Shown here in pieces: positions 47,239 through 56,589 of a stretch of 64,000 nucleotides of DNA. Source of the DNA: Rhodobacteraceae bacterium IMCC1909 (GTDB lineage Bacteria > Pseudomonadota > Alphaproteobacteria > Rhodobacterales > Rhodobacteraceae). The translations under genes were made by a program, and so were the position numbers. The stretch is from NCBI GenBank assembly GCA_030704425.1, contig JAPDHM010000001.1:744001-808000 (forward strand), read 5' to 3'. The notes under the pieces were generated by a model, which made no database searches, was not told the DNA's origin, and saw nothing but the letters and a program-made list of their open reading frames with translations. Positions within the stretch are counted from its first letter, which is position 1. Every line of letters starts with the position of its first letter.

Positions 47239-48573
47239 ATGGCCCAGGCGATGAAAATTGCAATCATAGATGATGAGCAGGATATGCGGCAATCCATCAG
47301 CCAATGGTTGGCGCTCTCTGGTTTTGAGACTGAGACCTTCGCCTCTGCGGGTGATGCTCTTAAAGGATTGAACGCAGATTATCCAGGCATTATCGTGACA
47401 GATATCAAAATGCCGCGCATGGACGGCATGCAATTCCTCAGAAAAATTAAGGGCATAGACAGCAACCTCCCGGTGATTATGATCACGGGGCATGGGGATG
47501 TTCCCATGGCCGTCGAGGCCATGCGCATCGGCGCTTTCGATTTCTTAGAAAAGCCTTTTAATCCCGACACAATGACCGATTTGGCCAAGAAGGCGACACG
47601 GGCGCGGCGTTTGGTGTTGGACAATCGGCAATTGCGCCGTGAGCTTTCTTCGGGCAGCTCCATTATGGAGAAGCTCGTTGGTGCCAACGGGGTCATGGAG
47701 CGGTTGCGCGAGGATATTTTGGATCTGGGGCAAGCGGATGGTCATGTGCTGATTGAGGGGGAAACCGGCACTGGCAAAAGCCTGGTGGCCCATGCGCTGC
47801 ATGCGGTTTCCGCAAGGGCCCGCAAGAAATTTATTCTCTTCTCTTGCGCGGGTGAGGAGGAGGAGACGATCATGCGGCGCCTATTTGGCCCTGCGGGCGA
47901 AGAGGATCGCCTGCCGGTCTTAGAGGCCGCAAGGGGCGGAACCCTTGTTTTGGAGGATATTGAGGCGTTGAGCCATCAGGTGCAATCGCGCTTGCTCAAA
48001 GCGATTAATGCCCAGGGGGATCCCTCTGAAACCCGCATTATCGCAATTTGCAATCTGCAAGAGCAGGGCAAGACCTGCGAAGATGTGTTGCGCCCTGATC
48101 TATATTATCGCTTGGCGAGTTTGCGCATTGAATTGCCACCTCTCCGCACGCGCGGTGAGGATATATTAACGCTCTTTACGCGCTATGCCGATCAATTTGC
48201 GGAGGAATACGGATGCGACAGCCCCAGCGTGACGGCGCAGGAGGCGGCGCAATTGCTTCAGGCTCCGTGGCCCGGCAATGTGCGTCAGTTGATCAATGTG
48301 GCCGAGCGGGCAGTGCTGCAAAGCCGCAGAGGTAATGGCACCATTGCCTCGCTCTTGATGGCAGAGGGCGATGATGATCGGCCCGTGATGACCACAGAAG
48401 GCAAGCCGCTCAAGGAATATGTCGAGGCGTTTGAGCGTATGTTGATTGACAATACCATGCGCCGGCATCGGGGCTCTATCGCGAGTGTGATGGAAGAGCT
48501 CCGCCTGCCGCGCCGGACTTTGAATGAAAAAATGGCCAAATATGGCCTCACCCGCGCGGACTATATCGGCTAA
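47239..48573 (+). CDS. dctD: DctD-like AAA+ response regulator without a GAFTGA loop
   Basis: A 444-residue NtrC-family regulator: receiver domain with D55, AAA+ domain with Walker A GETGTGKS (174-181) and Walker B-like GGTLVLED (233-240), and a C-terminal Fis-type helix-turn-helix (MRRHRGSIASVMEELRLPRRTLNEKM). The segment after RRLFG (211-217) is shortened to PAGEEDRLPVLEA and lacks the GAFTGA motif needed to contact sigma-54. The protein may therefore act with sigma-70, as is known for Rhodobacter NtrC. Paired with dctB. Confidence 0.87.
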   Translation: MAQAMKIAIIDDEQDMRQSISQWLALSGFETETFASAGDALKGLNADYPGIIVTDIKMPRMDGMQFLRKIKGIDSNLPVIMITGHGDVPMAVEAMRIGAFDFLEKPFNPDTMTDLAKKATRARRLVLDNRQLRRELSSGSSIMEKLVGANGVMERLREDILDLGQADGHVLIEGETGTGKSLVAHALHAVSARARKKFILFSCAGEEEETIMRRLFGPAGEEDRLPVLEAARGGTLVLEDIEALSHQVQSRLLKAINAQGDPSETRIIAICNLQEQGKTCEDVLRPDLYYRLASLRIELPPLRTRGEDILTLFTRYADQFAEEYGCDSPSVTAQEAAQLLQAPWPGNVRQLINVAERAVLQSRRGNGTIASLLMAEGDDDRPVMTTEGKPLKEYVEAFERMLIDNTMRRHRGSIASVMEELRLPRRTLNEKMAKYGLTRADYIG

Positions 48574-49063
48574 AATTCGCGCGGTGGACCGGGCAGGGCG
48601 TTGGGTGCTATTTTCTGAGGAAATCAGCGAATTTTCCCGCCGGTCCAATCTGCAAAGCGCCGCTGCTTGCAAGAGATTGCGGGGGCAAGTGCATTTAGCC
48701 ATTGTCTTCCCCCCCGCTTGCCCTTTACAGTCAGCTTAGCTCTACGGTTGCAAGATACCCTGGGCGAATGGTTTTTTTCGCAGTCTGTTGCGCGTTATAA
48801 AATGCGCGGGGGTGCGACGGAAAATGGCTCTGACGAGCCACGAGAGATGACCCAGGTTTTCAGATTTGATCGAAGACAAGGGCAGTTAACAGGCAGGAGA
48901 AATTCTGTCACAGAAAGCAACGCGATGACACAGGCGCAGGCTATAACATTGGATGAAGGCAGGCCTTTGAGCCGCCCCCATGTTGCGTGTATCGCCCTTA
49001 ATAGACATCTCTTCGGTTTTGGCTTCCTTTCAGGGGGCCTGCTGAGTGATGCAAGTGGATATA
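48574..49063 (+). promoter_or_regulatory. Long leader region upstream of rne
   Basis: About 490 bases without a supported gene between dctD and rne. In other bacteria the rne leader folds into hairpins by which RNase E regulates its own mRNA, and a similar role is plausible here. A frame covering 48667-49140 has no recognisable content and runs into rne in another frame. A promoter could not be fixed with confidence. Confidence 0.45.
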
Positions 49064-51835
49064 ATGTCAAAAAAGATGCTTATCGATGCCACGCACGCGG
49101 AAGAAACCCGTGTTGTCGTGGTCGACGGAAACAAAGTTGAGGAATTTGACTTTGAATCACAAAACAAACGGCAAATAGCTGGCAACATATATTTGGCAAA
49201 AGTAACGCGGGTTGAACCCTCGTTGCAGGCAGCCTTTGTTGACTATGGCGGAAATCGCCACGGCTTTTTGGCCTTCTCTGAAATCCATCCGGATTACTAT
49301 CAGATCCCAGTTACGGATCGTGAAGCGCTCATGGCGGAAGAAAAAGCCTATGCGGAAGCCATGGCGGCGGAAGCTGAGCAGGAAGCGCAAAAACCCAAAC
49401 GCACGCGAAAACGCCGGGCAAAACCCGCCGCACAGCACAGCTGGGACCCCATTGAAACGCGGGATGTGACCGCGGTTGATGGGGTGGTTGATGGGATGGA
49501 GACCATTGATCTGTCTGCGGATGAAGCGGGGCAGGCTGCCGCTCCTTTGCTCGAGGACGATCTGTCTGAGGCTACACCGGAAGCCGAAGAAGCCAATGAT
49601 ACAGCAGAATTTGCACCAGAACCTGAGCCTGCATCTGCGGGTTCTGAAGAGGTAGTTGAGCCAGAGGCGGCGCTGGACACTGCGGAGGACCAAGATCAAG
49701 AGGATGAAGATCAGGAGGCCGATGACGGGATCGAATCTGTCGCCCAAGAAGATGACAGTGAAGATGTGCGCCCTGTGCGCAAGCCGCGTCCAAGGCGTTA
49801 TAAGATCCAAGAAGTGATCAAAGTGCGCCAAATCATGTTGATCCAAGTGGTCAAAGAAGAGCGCGGCAACAAAGGCGCCGCTTTGACGACATATCTGTCG
49901 CTCGCGGGGCGCTATTGCGTTTTGATGCCAAACACTGCGCGCGGTGGTGGTATAAGCCGCAAAATTACCAATGCAGCTGACCGCAAGAAATTGAAAGAAA
50001 TCGCCACCACAATCGTTGTGCCCGAAGGGGCCGGTCTGATTGTGCGGACCGCTGGTGCGAAACGCACGAAGACGGAAATCAAACGCGATTATGAATACCT
50101 ACAACGTATGTGGGAACAAATTCGTGAGCTTACCCTGAAATCTTCCGCTCCGGCGGCGATTTATGAAGAGGGTGACCTGATCAAACGCTCGATTCGCGAC
50201 CTTTACAACCGCGATATTGACGAGGTTTTGGTGGAAGGCGCGGCGGGCTATCGCAACGCCAAAGACACCATGAAAATGATCATGCCGTCCCATGCCAAAA
50301 ACGTGAAGCATTACATGGATCCAATGCCACTTTTTGCGCGTTTTCAGGTCGAAACCTTTATGGATGGAATGTTTAATCCAACGGTTCAGCTGAAATCTGG
50401 TGGCTATCTGGTCATCGGCATCACTGAAGCTTTGGTGGCCATTGATGTCAACTCCGGCCGTGCGACCAAAGAAGGCAGCATTGAGCAGACCGCTTTGAAT
50501 ACCAATCTAGAGGCCGCCGAAGAGGTGGCGCGCCAATTGCGCTTGCGCGATTTGGCCGGGTTGATCGTGATCGATTTCATCGACATGGATGAACGCCGCA
50601 ACAATATCGCCGTTGAAAAACGCATGAAAGATAAGCTGCAATCTGATCGTGCGCGCATTCAGGTGGGCCGGATCAGCGGCTTTGGATTGATGGAAATGAG
50701 CCGCCAGCGTTTGCGTCCAGGGATGTTGGAAGCCAGCACGCAGCCCTGCGCCCATTGCCACGGCACCGGCTTGATCCGCTCGCAGGACAGTTTGGGTCTG
50801 ACCATTCTGCGTGAGCTGGAAGAAGAGGGTGGGCGTGCCCGTTCCAAAGAAGTGCTGATCAAAGCGCCGATCAGCATTGCCAATTTCTTGATCAACCAAA
50901 AGCGCGAGCATATTAGTCAGATTGAGCAACGCCATGGGATGGCCGTGCGGGTTGAAGCTGATCCTTTCTTGATCAGCCCAGATTACACGATTGAGAAATT
51001 CAAAACGGCCACGCGCATTGTTCCGGCGAACACCACGACCGTGAGCTCGGTTGATTTCGCCTTAATGGAAGAAATTGATGAGCAAGGTCAAGAGGATGAT
51101 CAGGCTGATGTGATTGAGGCTGTTGAGACTCCAGAGGAAGGGGATGCTCCGAAGAAGCGGCGTCGTCGTCGTCGGCGGCGGCGGGGCGGCAGCGATGCCT
51201 TAGCGGGTGATCAGAGCCAAGAGGATGGGTCGCAAGATGAGGCCTATACCGACGCGCCTGCTGTTGAAAGTGACGACGAAGGGGACAAGCCAAAACGCCG
51301 TCGCCGTACGCGCGGCGGGGCGAAAGCCAAGCCGGTAGAGGAAAACCCGCAGGATCGTTCGGAAGAACTTTCTGAGGCGGGCGAGGTCGCTGTTGTCGCT
51401 ACGCTGGAGCCTGTTGCGGATGTGGAGGATGTTGCGGTTGTGGCTGAGGCGGCGCCCGCCGAGAAACCCAAACGAGTGCGCAAACCGCGTAAGACCAAAG
51501 CGCAGCGTGAGGCTGAAGAGGCCGCGGCAGCGCAAACCACAGCCCTTACAGCTGCGGCTGAAGAGGCGGTTGTGGCAGAAGAGGCGGCGCCAGAGGTTGC
51601 GGTTGAAAAACCTGCAGCCAAACCCAAGCGCGTGCGCAAACCGGCAGCAAAAAAGGTGGTGCCCGTCGCGGAGACCCCGGCGGAAGCGCCAGCGCCAGAA
51701 GCTGTTGAACTGTCTCCTGTCCCCGAAGCGGTCGCGGCGCCTGTTGCGCAGGCAGATCCGGCGCCATTGGTCACCGAACCTGAGCCAGAGAAACTGGCCG
51801 CGCCCAAAAAACGCGGTTGGTGGTCACGCGGCTAA
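49064..51835 (+). CDS. rne: Ribonuclease E
   Basis: A 923-residue endoribonuclease and degradosome scaffold. The N-terminal S1 domain (SKKMLIDATHAEETRVVVVDGNKVEEFDFE; NIYLAKVTRVEPSLQAAFVDYGGNRHGFLAFSEI) is interrupted by a long acidic insert (about 105-250), as in other alphaproteobacteria. Catalytic DNase I-like segments include VDVNSGRAT and IDFIDM. The Zn-link is in CAHCHGTG. The last 260 residues are low-complexity, alternating Arg-rich (RRRRRRRRGG-type) and acidic/Ala-rich tracts for RNA and partner binding. MSKKML at 49064 is chosen as the start. Confidence 0.95.
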   Translation: MSKKMLIDATHAEETRVVVVDGNKVEEFDFESQNKRQIAGNIYLAKVTRVEPSLQAAFVDYGGNRHGFLAFSEIHPDYYQIPVTDREALMAEEKAYAEAMAAEAEQEAQKPKRTRKRRAKPAAQHSWDPIETRDVTAVDGVVDGMETIDLSADEAGQAAAPLLEDDLSEATPEAEEANDTAEFAPEPEPASAGSEEVVEPEAALDTAEDQDQEDEDQEADDGIESVAQEDDSEDVRPVRKPRPRRYKIQEVIKVRQIMLIQVVKEERGNKGAALTTYLSLAGRYCVLMPNTARGGGISRKITNAADRKKLKEIATTIVVPEGAGLIVRTAGAKRTKTEIKRDYEYLQRMWEQIRELTLKSSAPAAIYEEGDLIKRSIRDLYNRDIDEVLVEGAAGYRNAKDTMKMIMPSHAKNVKHYMDPMPLFARFQVETFMDGMFNPTVQLKSGGYLVIGITEALVAIDVNSGRATKEGSIEQTALNTNLEAAEEVARQLRLRDLAGLIVIDFIDMDERRNNIAVEKRMKDKLQSDRARIQVGRISGFGLMEMSRQRLRPGMLEASTQPCAHCHGTGLIRSQDSLGLTILRELEEEGGRARSKEVLIKAPISIANFLINQKREHISQIEQRHGMAVRVEADPFLISPDYTIEKFKTATRIVPANTTTVSSVDFALMEEIDEQGQEDDQADVIEAVETPEEGDAPKKRRRRRRRRRGGSDALAGDQSQEDGSQDEAYTDAPAVESDDEGDKPKRRRRTRGGAKAKPVEENPQDRSEELSEAGEVAVVATLEPVADVEDVAVVAEAAPAEKPKRVRKPRKTKAQREAEEAAAAQTTALTAAAEEAVVAEEAAPEVAVEKPAAKPKRVRKPAAKKVVPVAETPAEAPAPEAVELSPVPEAVAAPVAQADPAPLVTEPEPEKLAAPKKRGWWSRG

Positions 51836-51852
51836 AGATCTTACAACTACAA

Positions 51853-51882
51853 AGGGGCTCCGCAATTGCGGGGCTCTTTTGC
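51853..51882 (+). terminator. Terminator of rne
   Basis: GGGGCTCCGC and GCGGGGCTCT form a stem with wobble pairs around AATT, followed by TTTT. Confidence 0.78.
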
Positions 51883-51904
51883 GTTCAAAGGGTGAAATTC
51901 AAGC

Positions 51905-52138
51905 CTATTCGCCGATTTTTCTTATGAAAAATAGCAGTTCTGCGCCTTCGCTATCTTGCGATATTAGTCTGTGTCCCGCCTCAGCGCAGAAATGCGGCAC
52001 ATCAACGATGGCGGCCGGGTCATCGGCTCGCATAAGCAAAACAGCGCCCTCAGCCATTGCCATCAAGCGTTTGCGGGCTTTGAGCACCGGTAAGGGGCAC
52101 AATAGCCCAATGGCATCCAATTCTTCGTCCCAAGTCAT
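51905..52138 (-). CDS. TusA/SirA-family sulfur-carrier-like protein
   Basis: A 77-residue protein with the family motif LDAIGLLCPLPVLKARKRL; the Cys of CPLP is the sulfur carrier in TusA. TusA relays sulfur for tRNA thiolation or molybdenum cofactor synthesis; paralogues serve other trafficking. The gene is convergent with rne and divergent from ccdA. Confidence 0.85.
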   Translation of the reverse strand: MTWDEELDAIGLLCPLPVLKARKRLMAMAEGAVLLMRADDPAAIVDVPHFCAEAGHRLISQDSEGAELLFFIRKIGE

Positions 52139-52341
52139 CGCAGCGCCCTATTGTCGATCATTGTACTCTTAAGTCCACTCCATGCCGTAAAATTTTCGCG
52201 CGCGCCAGAGGCAGAGATGCGATTTCATCGGTTGCAGGGCGTGGTGAGACGCGCGGCGCGGGTAGCTTGGTGTGACAAACTTACAGATGACGCCAGTGCT
52301 GAGATAGCCTATGACAGCTTAAGACAGGAAAGGCCGCTTTA

Positions 52342-53094
52342 ATGTTGGGAATTGATCTATGGGATGCCGGGCTTATGCCGGCCATGTTTGTGGCGCTGCT
52401 CAGCGGGTTGATGAGCTTTGCCAGCCCCTGTGTTTTGCCCATCGTTCCGCCCTATTTGGCCTATATGGGCGGGGTGAGCATGGATGATATGAGCGCCACA
52501 GCACAAGCGCGAAGGCGTGTGGTTTTGGCCGCCCTGTTTTTTGTTTTGGGCCTGTCCACTGTGTTCATCCTACTGGGGTTTACCGCCTCAAGTTTTGGCC
52601 GCCTGTTTTTGTCCAATCAAGATTGGTTCGTCAGCGGTGCTGGCATTTTGGTGATGGTGTTTGGCGCGCATTTCCTGGGGGTCATCCGCATTGGAATTCT
52701 GGACAGGGAAGCGCGGATTGAGGGGGGGGACCGCGGTGGTTCGGCCTTTGGTGCCTATATTTTGGGGCTGGCCTTCGCCTTTGGCTGGACGCCTTGTTTG
52801 GGTCCCATTCTGGGCACAATCCTCGCGCTTGCCGCCGATACGGCCAATCCCGCCAAAGGGGTCATCCTACTCGCCACCTATGCGGCGGGCCTTGGGATAC
52901 CCTTTGTGCTGGTGGCGGTGTTCTTCCCGTCTCTCAAAGGTCTAATGGATTGGATGAAACGCCATATGATGCGGATCGAACGGATCATGGGTTTGCTGCT
53001 CTGGACCGTTGGATTGATAATGGTCACGGGGCAGTTTACCCAGTTCAGCTGGTGGATTTTGGAGCAATTTCCCACCCTTTCAACGCTGGGGTGA
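52342..53094 (+). CDS. ccdA: Cytochrome c biogenesis protein CcdA
   Basis: A 250-residue inner-membrane protein with about six TM segments that passes reducing power across the membrane for cytochrome c maturation. The redox cysteines are in SFASPCVLPIVPPYLAYMGG (TM1) and FAFGWTPCLGPILGTIL (TM4). AGGAAAGG precedes the ATG. A single gene with a 108-base gap to the next. Confidence 0.9.
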   Translation: MLGIDLWDAGLMPAMFVALLSGLMSFASPCVLPIVPPYLAYMGGVSMDDMSATAQARRRVVLAALFFVLGLSTVFILLGFTASSFGRLFLSNQDWFVSGAGILVMVFGAHFLGVIRIGILDREARIEGGDRGGSAFGAYILGLAFAFGWTPCLGPILGTILALAADTANPAKGVILLATYAAGLGIPFVLVAVFFPSLKGLMDWMKRHMMRIERIMGLLLWTVGLIMVTGQFTQFSWWILEQFPTLSTLG

Positions 53095-53202
53095 TGAATG
53101 AGCTGGGACCGCCTGTGCCGGGCTGTGATGCTTTGGCTGTAAAAAGAGATTTAATTTTTGATCGGCATAGGTTGGGAGACCTTTATATTTTGAGGTCTCC
53201 CC

Positions 53203-54390
53203 ATGGGACAGAGTTTTAAACGGAAAGTATTTTATATTCCCGGGTATGATCCAATTCATCCCCGCAGGTATCTTGAGCTCTATCGGGCCGAGGCTGCGGC
53301 GCAGGCTGCCATCAGCGGCTATGACATCCATCTCAGCGCAAAAACTGGTCCGGGGGGCTATGGTTGGTTTGTGGACAGTGAGATTGACGGCAGATCAACA
53401 CGTGCGGAATTCGAAGTCATGCTTTGGTCCGATCTTGTTTGTGCCTCCATGCGCAGTGGCATTCTGGCGACCTATGGGCAGATGGTGCGCACCGCCTATA
53501 TTTACATCGCGAGCGGCGCGCTGTGGCGATATATGCTGCTGCGCAAAGGGCCGGTTATCGTTGCACTCTATCCAGTGGTGATGTTGATCGTGCAGGCGGC
53601 TGTGGCTCTGGCCTATGCGGCGGGGGCGGCGTTGCGCTTGTGGCATCCCGGCCTTTTCTGGCTTGGGCTCGTGGTGATCCCTTGGGTCCTGATGGGGTTT
53701 CGCCGCTATGACAATCGGCTTTTTGCCTCTTATTTGATGCATGATTACGCCTATTCGGCCGCGGCCGGCGGTACCAATCCGTCCGAATTGGAAGCTCGAT
53801 TGGCGCAATTTGCAAAGCGAGTGGTGGCTGCGCTGCGAAGCTATGTGGACGAGGTGTTGCTGGTCGGCCATTCCTCCGGGGCGCATTTGGCAATCTCGCT
53901 CTTGGCGGATATCGAGCGCATTGGCGCGCATCAAACCGGCGGCCCGGCCCTGTCTTTTTTGAGCTTGGGGCAGGTGGTGCCGATGGTGTCTTTTCTGCCA
54001 AATGCCTACTGCTTGCGTCGTGATTTGAGGCATATGAGCGGGCAGAGGCAAATTACCTGGGTTGATGTAACTGCGCCGGGTGATGGCTGTACTTTCGCGC
54101 TTTGTGTTCCGGTGGCTGTCACCGGTGTGGCCCCGCCGGATCAAAAATGGCCCCTCGCGCTGTCGGCAGCTTTTAGCCAGGCCTCATCTGCTGAAAAATG
54201 GCGGGCGTTGAAGCGGCGGTTTTTCCGGCTGCATTTTCAATATATCTGCGCATTTGATCGTCCCGCAGATTATGACTATTTCCAAATAACTGCTGGCCCT
54301 TTGACGCTTGGCGCGCGCTATAAAGATCGCGCGCCCTCTCCTGGAAAAGTCACCCGTGCGTTGTCAAAATACAGGCAGACCTGCCCATGA
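53203..54390 (+). CDS. Membrane-spanning alpha/beta-hydrolase-like protein
   Basis: A 395-residue protein: an N-terminal Rossmann/hydrolase-like start (KRKVFYIPGYDPIHPRRYLELY), two TM segments at about 115-140 and 148-168, then a GHSSG nucleophile elbow (Ser224 in VLLVGHSSGAHLAISLL). Asp and His of a triad may lie in DVTAPGDGCTF and further on. No clear family assignment. Its stop overlaps the P450 start by four bases, so the two enzymes are probably made together and act on a common, perhaps lipophilic, substrate. Confidence 0.65.
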   Translation: MGQSFKRKVFYIPGYDPIHPRRYLELYRAEAAAQAAISGYDIHLSAKTGPGGYGWFVDSEIDGRSTRAEFEVMLWSDLVCASMRSGILATYGQMVRTAYIYIASGALWRYMLLRKGPVIVALYPVVMLIVQAAVALAYAAGAALRLWHPGLFWLGLVVIPWVLMGFRRYDNRLFASYLMHDYAYSAAAGGTNPSELEARLAQFAKRVVAALRSYVDEVLLVGHSSGAHLAISLLADIERIGAHQTGGPALSFLSLGQVVPMVSFLPNAYCLRRDLRHMSGQRQITWVDVTAPGDGCTFALCVPVAVTGVAPPDQKWPLALSAAFSQASSAEKWRALKRRFFRLHFQYICAFDRPADYDYFQITAGPLTLGARYKDRAPSPGKVTRALSKYRQTCP

Positions 54391-55754
54391 GTCCGCCCCT
54401 CCTGCCGCCAAAACCGCCCGCGCGACCGGGGCAGGTGTCTTTGTGGCGCTATGTCAAACTGTTCCGGCGCGATTTGCTCTCGGCGCAACCGGCCAAACTT
54501 TACCGTGCTTGGATGGCGGAATTCAAAACGCCCTTCTTTCGCAGCTATCTGGTCAATCAGCCCGAGCTTGTGGATTTGGTGCTCAAGCGCCGACCGCCAG
54601 ATTTTCCGAAATCAAACTGGGTCAGCGAAGGGTTGCGACCTCTTTTGGGAAATAGCGTGTTTTTGACCAATGACGCAGAATGGGAGCGGCAGCGCCGGAT
54701 TATTGATCCTGCATTTGGGGGGCGTCTGCGCGAGGCCTATCCTGCGATTTCGGCCGCTGCCGAGGCGGCCGTGGCGCGTCTTGCACCTAAGGCCGGAGGC
54801 GGTCCGGTGGATATCGAGGCGGAGACCAGCTTTGCTGCTGCGGATGTGATCTTTCGGACGTTGTTTTCTATTCCGATTGAGGACCGCATGGCGCGGCAGG
54901 TATTTGAGGAGTTCAAGACCTATCAACGCAGCCAACCGGTGGTCAATCTCGCAGCATTTTTTCGCTTGCCCAGCTGGGTTCCGCGGCCCTTTTCCCGCAG
55001 AACCCGGCGCAGCGCGGAGGTGATACGCCGATTGATTGCTGAGTTGACCGATAAGCGCGCAGAGGCGCTGGCGGCTGGCACAGCGCCCAATGATCTCGTG
55101 ACAAAAATCATGACCACAAAAGACCCAATTACAGGGCAGCTGTTTTCCGCGTCCGAAATGGTGGATCAGGTCGCTATTTTTTTGGCCGGGCATGAGACCA
55201 GTGCCTCTGCCTTGTCATGGGCGCTTTATCTCATGGCGACGCATCCAGAATATCAAGAGAAAGTGGCCCGCGAAGGGGCCGCTTTGGGGCCGCAGGCGCG
55301 ATTTGAGGACCTGCTTGCGCTGCGTGTCACCCGGGACGTGTTTCGCGAAACTCTACGTCTGTACCCACCCGTGCCGATGATGGTTCGAGAGGTGGCCCAG
55401 GCCGAAAGATTTCGCGGACGTGATGTAGCGCCTGGCAGTCAGGTGGTGCTGAGCCCTTGGCATCTGCATCGTCACATGCGGCTGTGGGACAATCCCGATG
55501 GGTTTTATCCTGAGCCTTGGCACAGTGAGAACGGAAAACACTGCCAACGCGCCGCCTATATTCCCTTTTCTGTGGGTCCGCGGGTCTGCACCGGGGCGGG
55601 TTTTGCGATTCTTGAGGGGGTATTGTTGCTCGCGCGGTTGTGTGCGGCTTATGAATTTACACCCATAGCAGAGCAGGACCCTAAGCCTGTCGCGCATCTA
55701 GCGGTGCGCGCGCAAAGTGGAATTTGGCTGAAGCTGCGACCACGCGTTATTTGA
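54387..55754 (+). CDS. Cytochrome P450
   Basis: A 455-residue bacterial class I P450. Motifs: I-helix AIFLAGHETSASALSW, K-helix FRETLRLYPP (ExxR), PERF-like region DGFYPEPWH, and the heme-binding FSVGPRVCTGAGFAILE with Cys401 as thiolate ligand. It needs external ferredoxin/reductase partners, which are not adjacent. No signal anchor is evident. Coupled to the upstream alpha/beta-hydrolase-like gene by ATGA overlap. The substrate is unknown; CYP family was not assigned. Confidence 0.92.
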   Translation: MSPPLLPPKPPARPGQVSLWRYVKLFRRDLLSAQPAKLYRAWMAEFKTPFFRSYLVNQPELVDLVLKRRPPDFPKSNWVSEGLRPLLGNSVFLTNDAEWERQRRIIDPAFGGRLREAYPAISAAAEAAVARLAPKAGGGPVDIEAETSFAAADVIFRTLFSIPIEDRMARQVFEEFKTYQRSQPVVNLAAFFRLPSWVPRPFSRRTRRSAEVIRRLIAELTDKRAEALAAGTAPNDLVTKIMTTKDPITGQLFSASEMVDQVAIFLAGHETSASALSWALYLMATHPEYQEKVAREGAALGPQARFEDLLALRVTRDVFRETLRLYPPVPMMVREVAQAERFRGRDVAPGSQVVLSPWHLHRHMRLWDNPDGFYPEPWHSENGKHCQRAAYIPFSVGPRVCTGAGFAILEGVLLLARLCAAYEFTPIAEQDPKPVAHLAVRAQSGIWLKLRPRVI

Positions 55755-55759
55755 TCCAA

Positions 55760-56512
55760 CTATGCGGGTCTGGACAATTTGCGGCTGGCATCCCTGCGGG
55801 TGGCGTTGCGGAGTTTATGGCCATGCGCATCCAAAAAGCCCTGTGCCCGCTCTGGTGACTTGCGTGACAGCTCATAGACCCACTCGGCCACGGCCTGTTG
55901 TATGATTTTGGACGGATCCTCGGCAAGCTCAGCGGCCCACCCCAGCGCGTGCTCGCGGATCGCCAAATTCGCCGCGTTCGGATTGCGCATTTTGGCCCAG
56001 GGCAATGTCATGGCCAATACAGCTCTGCGGGTCCACAAATGCGGGCTTTGCGGCCAGGCGGACATCTCATCCATGCGCGCCACATCCGCGCTCAAGCGCC
56101 GGTGCCCAGCCAGGCAGAGATGATCGCAAATGGCCACGCAATCGACTTCCGCCATCCAGGTTTGTAGCAATTGCCAAGCGGCGTTGTCATTGGGACGGAT
56201 GCGGGCCTGCGTCAGCAATTTTGTGGCGCAAATGCGGCCCTCATGGGCGTTGCTCGCCCAAAGTTCAGCGGCCAGTTGCAGGCGTTCTGCCAGCGACAGT
56301 TCCTGGCGCCATTGGCGGGCCTGATCGTCCAGCACCGGGGTGGTTAAACCCCAATACACACGCTCAACCTTGTAATAGGCCCGCATTTTTGCCGCCTTGC
56401 CGGGGACTTCATGCAGCTGCAGCATGGCAATGGCATCTTCGATCAACATATTCTGGGCCCTCAGGTGCGTGTTCAATCGCAACAGATTCTGTGCTGTGAC
56501 CCGACAGCTCAT
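55760..56512 (-). CDS. DNA alkylation repair (AlkD-like) protein
   Basis: A 250-residue HEAT-repeat-like protein: KAAKMRAYYKVERVYWGLTTPVLDDQARQW, WASNAHEGRICATKLL, VDCVAICDHL, and WTRRAVLAMTLPWAK are AlkD-type segments. AlkD glycosylases remove 3- and 7-alkylpurines without flipping the base. The start may be 56512 or, with a slightly shorter protein, 56449 (MLIEDAIAML). Convergent with the P450. Confidence 0.78.
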   Translation of the reverse strand: MSCRVTAQNLLRLNTHLRAQNMLIEDAIAMLQLHEVPGKAAKMRAYYKVERVYWGLTTPVLDDQARQWRQELSLAERLQLAAELWASNAHEGRICATKLLTQARIRPNDNAAWQLLQTWMAEVDCVAICDHLCLAGHRRLSADVARMDEMSAWPQSPHLWTRRAVLAMTLPWAKMRNPNAANLAIREHALGWAAELAEDPSKIIQQAVAEWVYELSRKSPERAQGFLDAHGHKLRNATRRDASRKLSRPA

Positions 56513-56589
56513 GGCCCATTCACCCCAAGAGGTCCAGTGATCGCGCTGAATTTATCCGCTTGGATAATATTCCTCTTTTAACCTCATCA

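Noticed and set aside
51393-52172. Arg/Lys-rich open frame over the 3' part of rne
   Set aside because: A shifted reading of the low-complexity rne tail; base composition keeps stops away.
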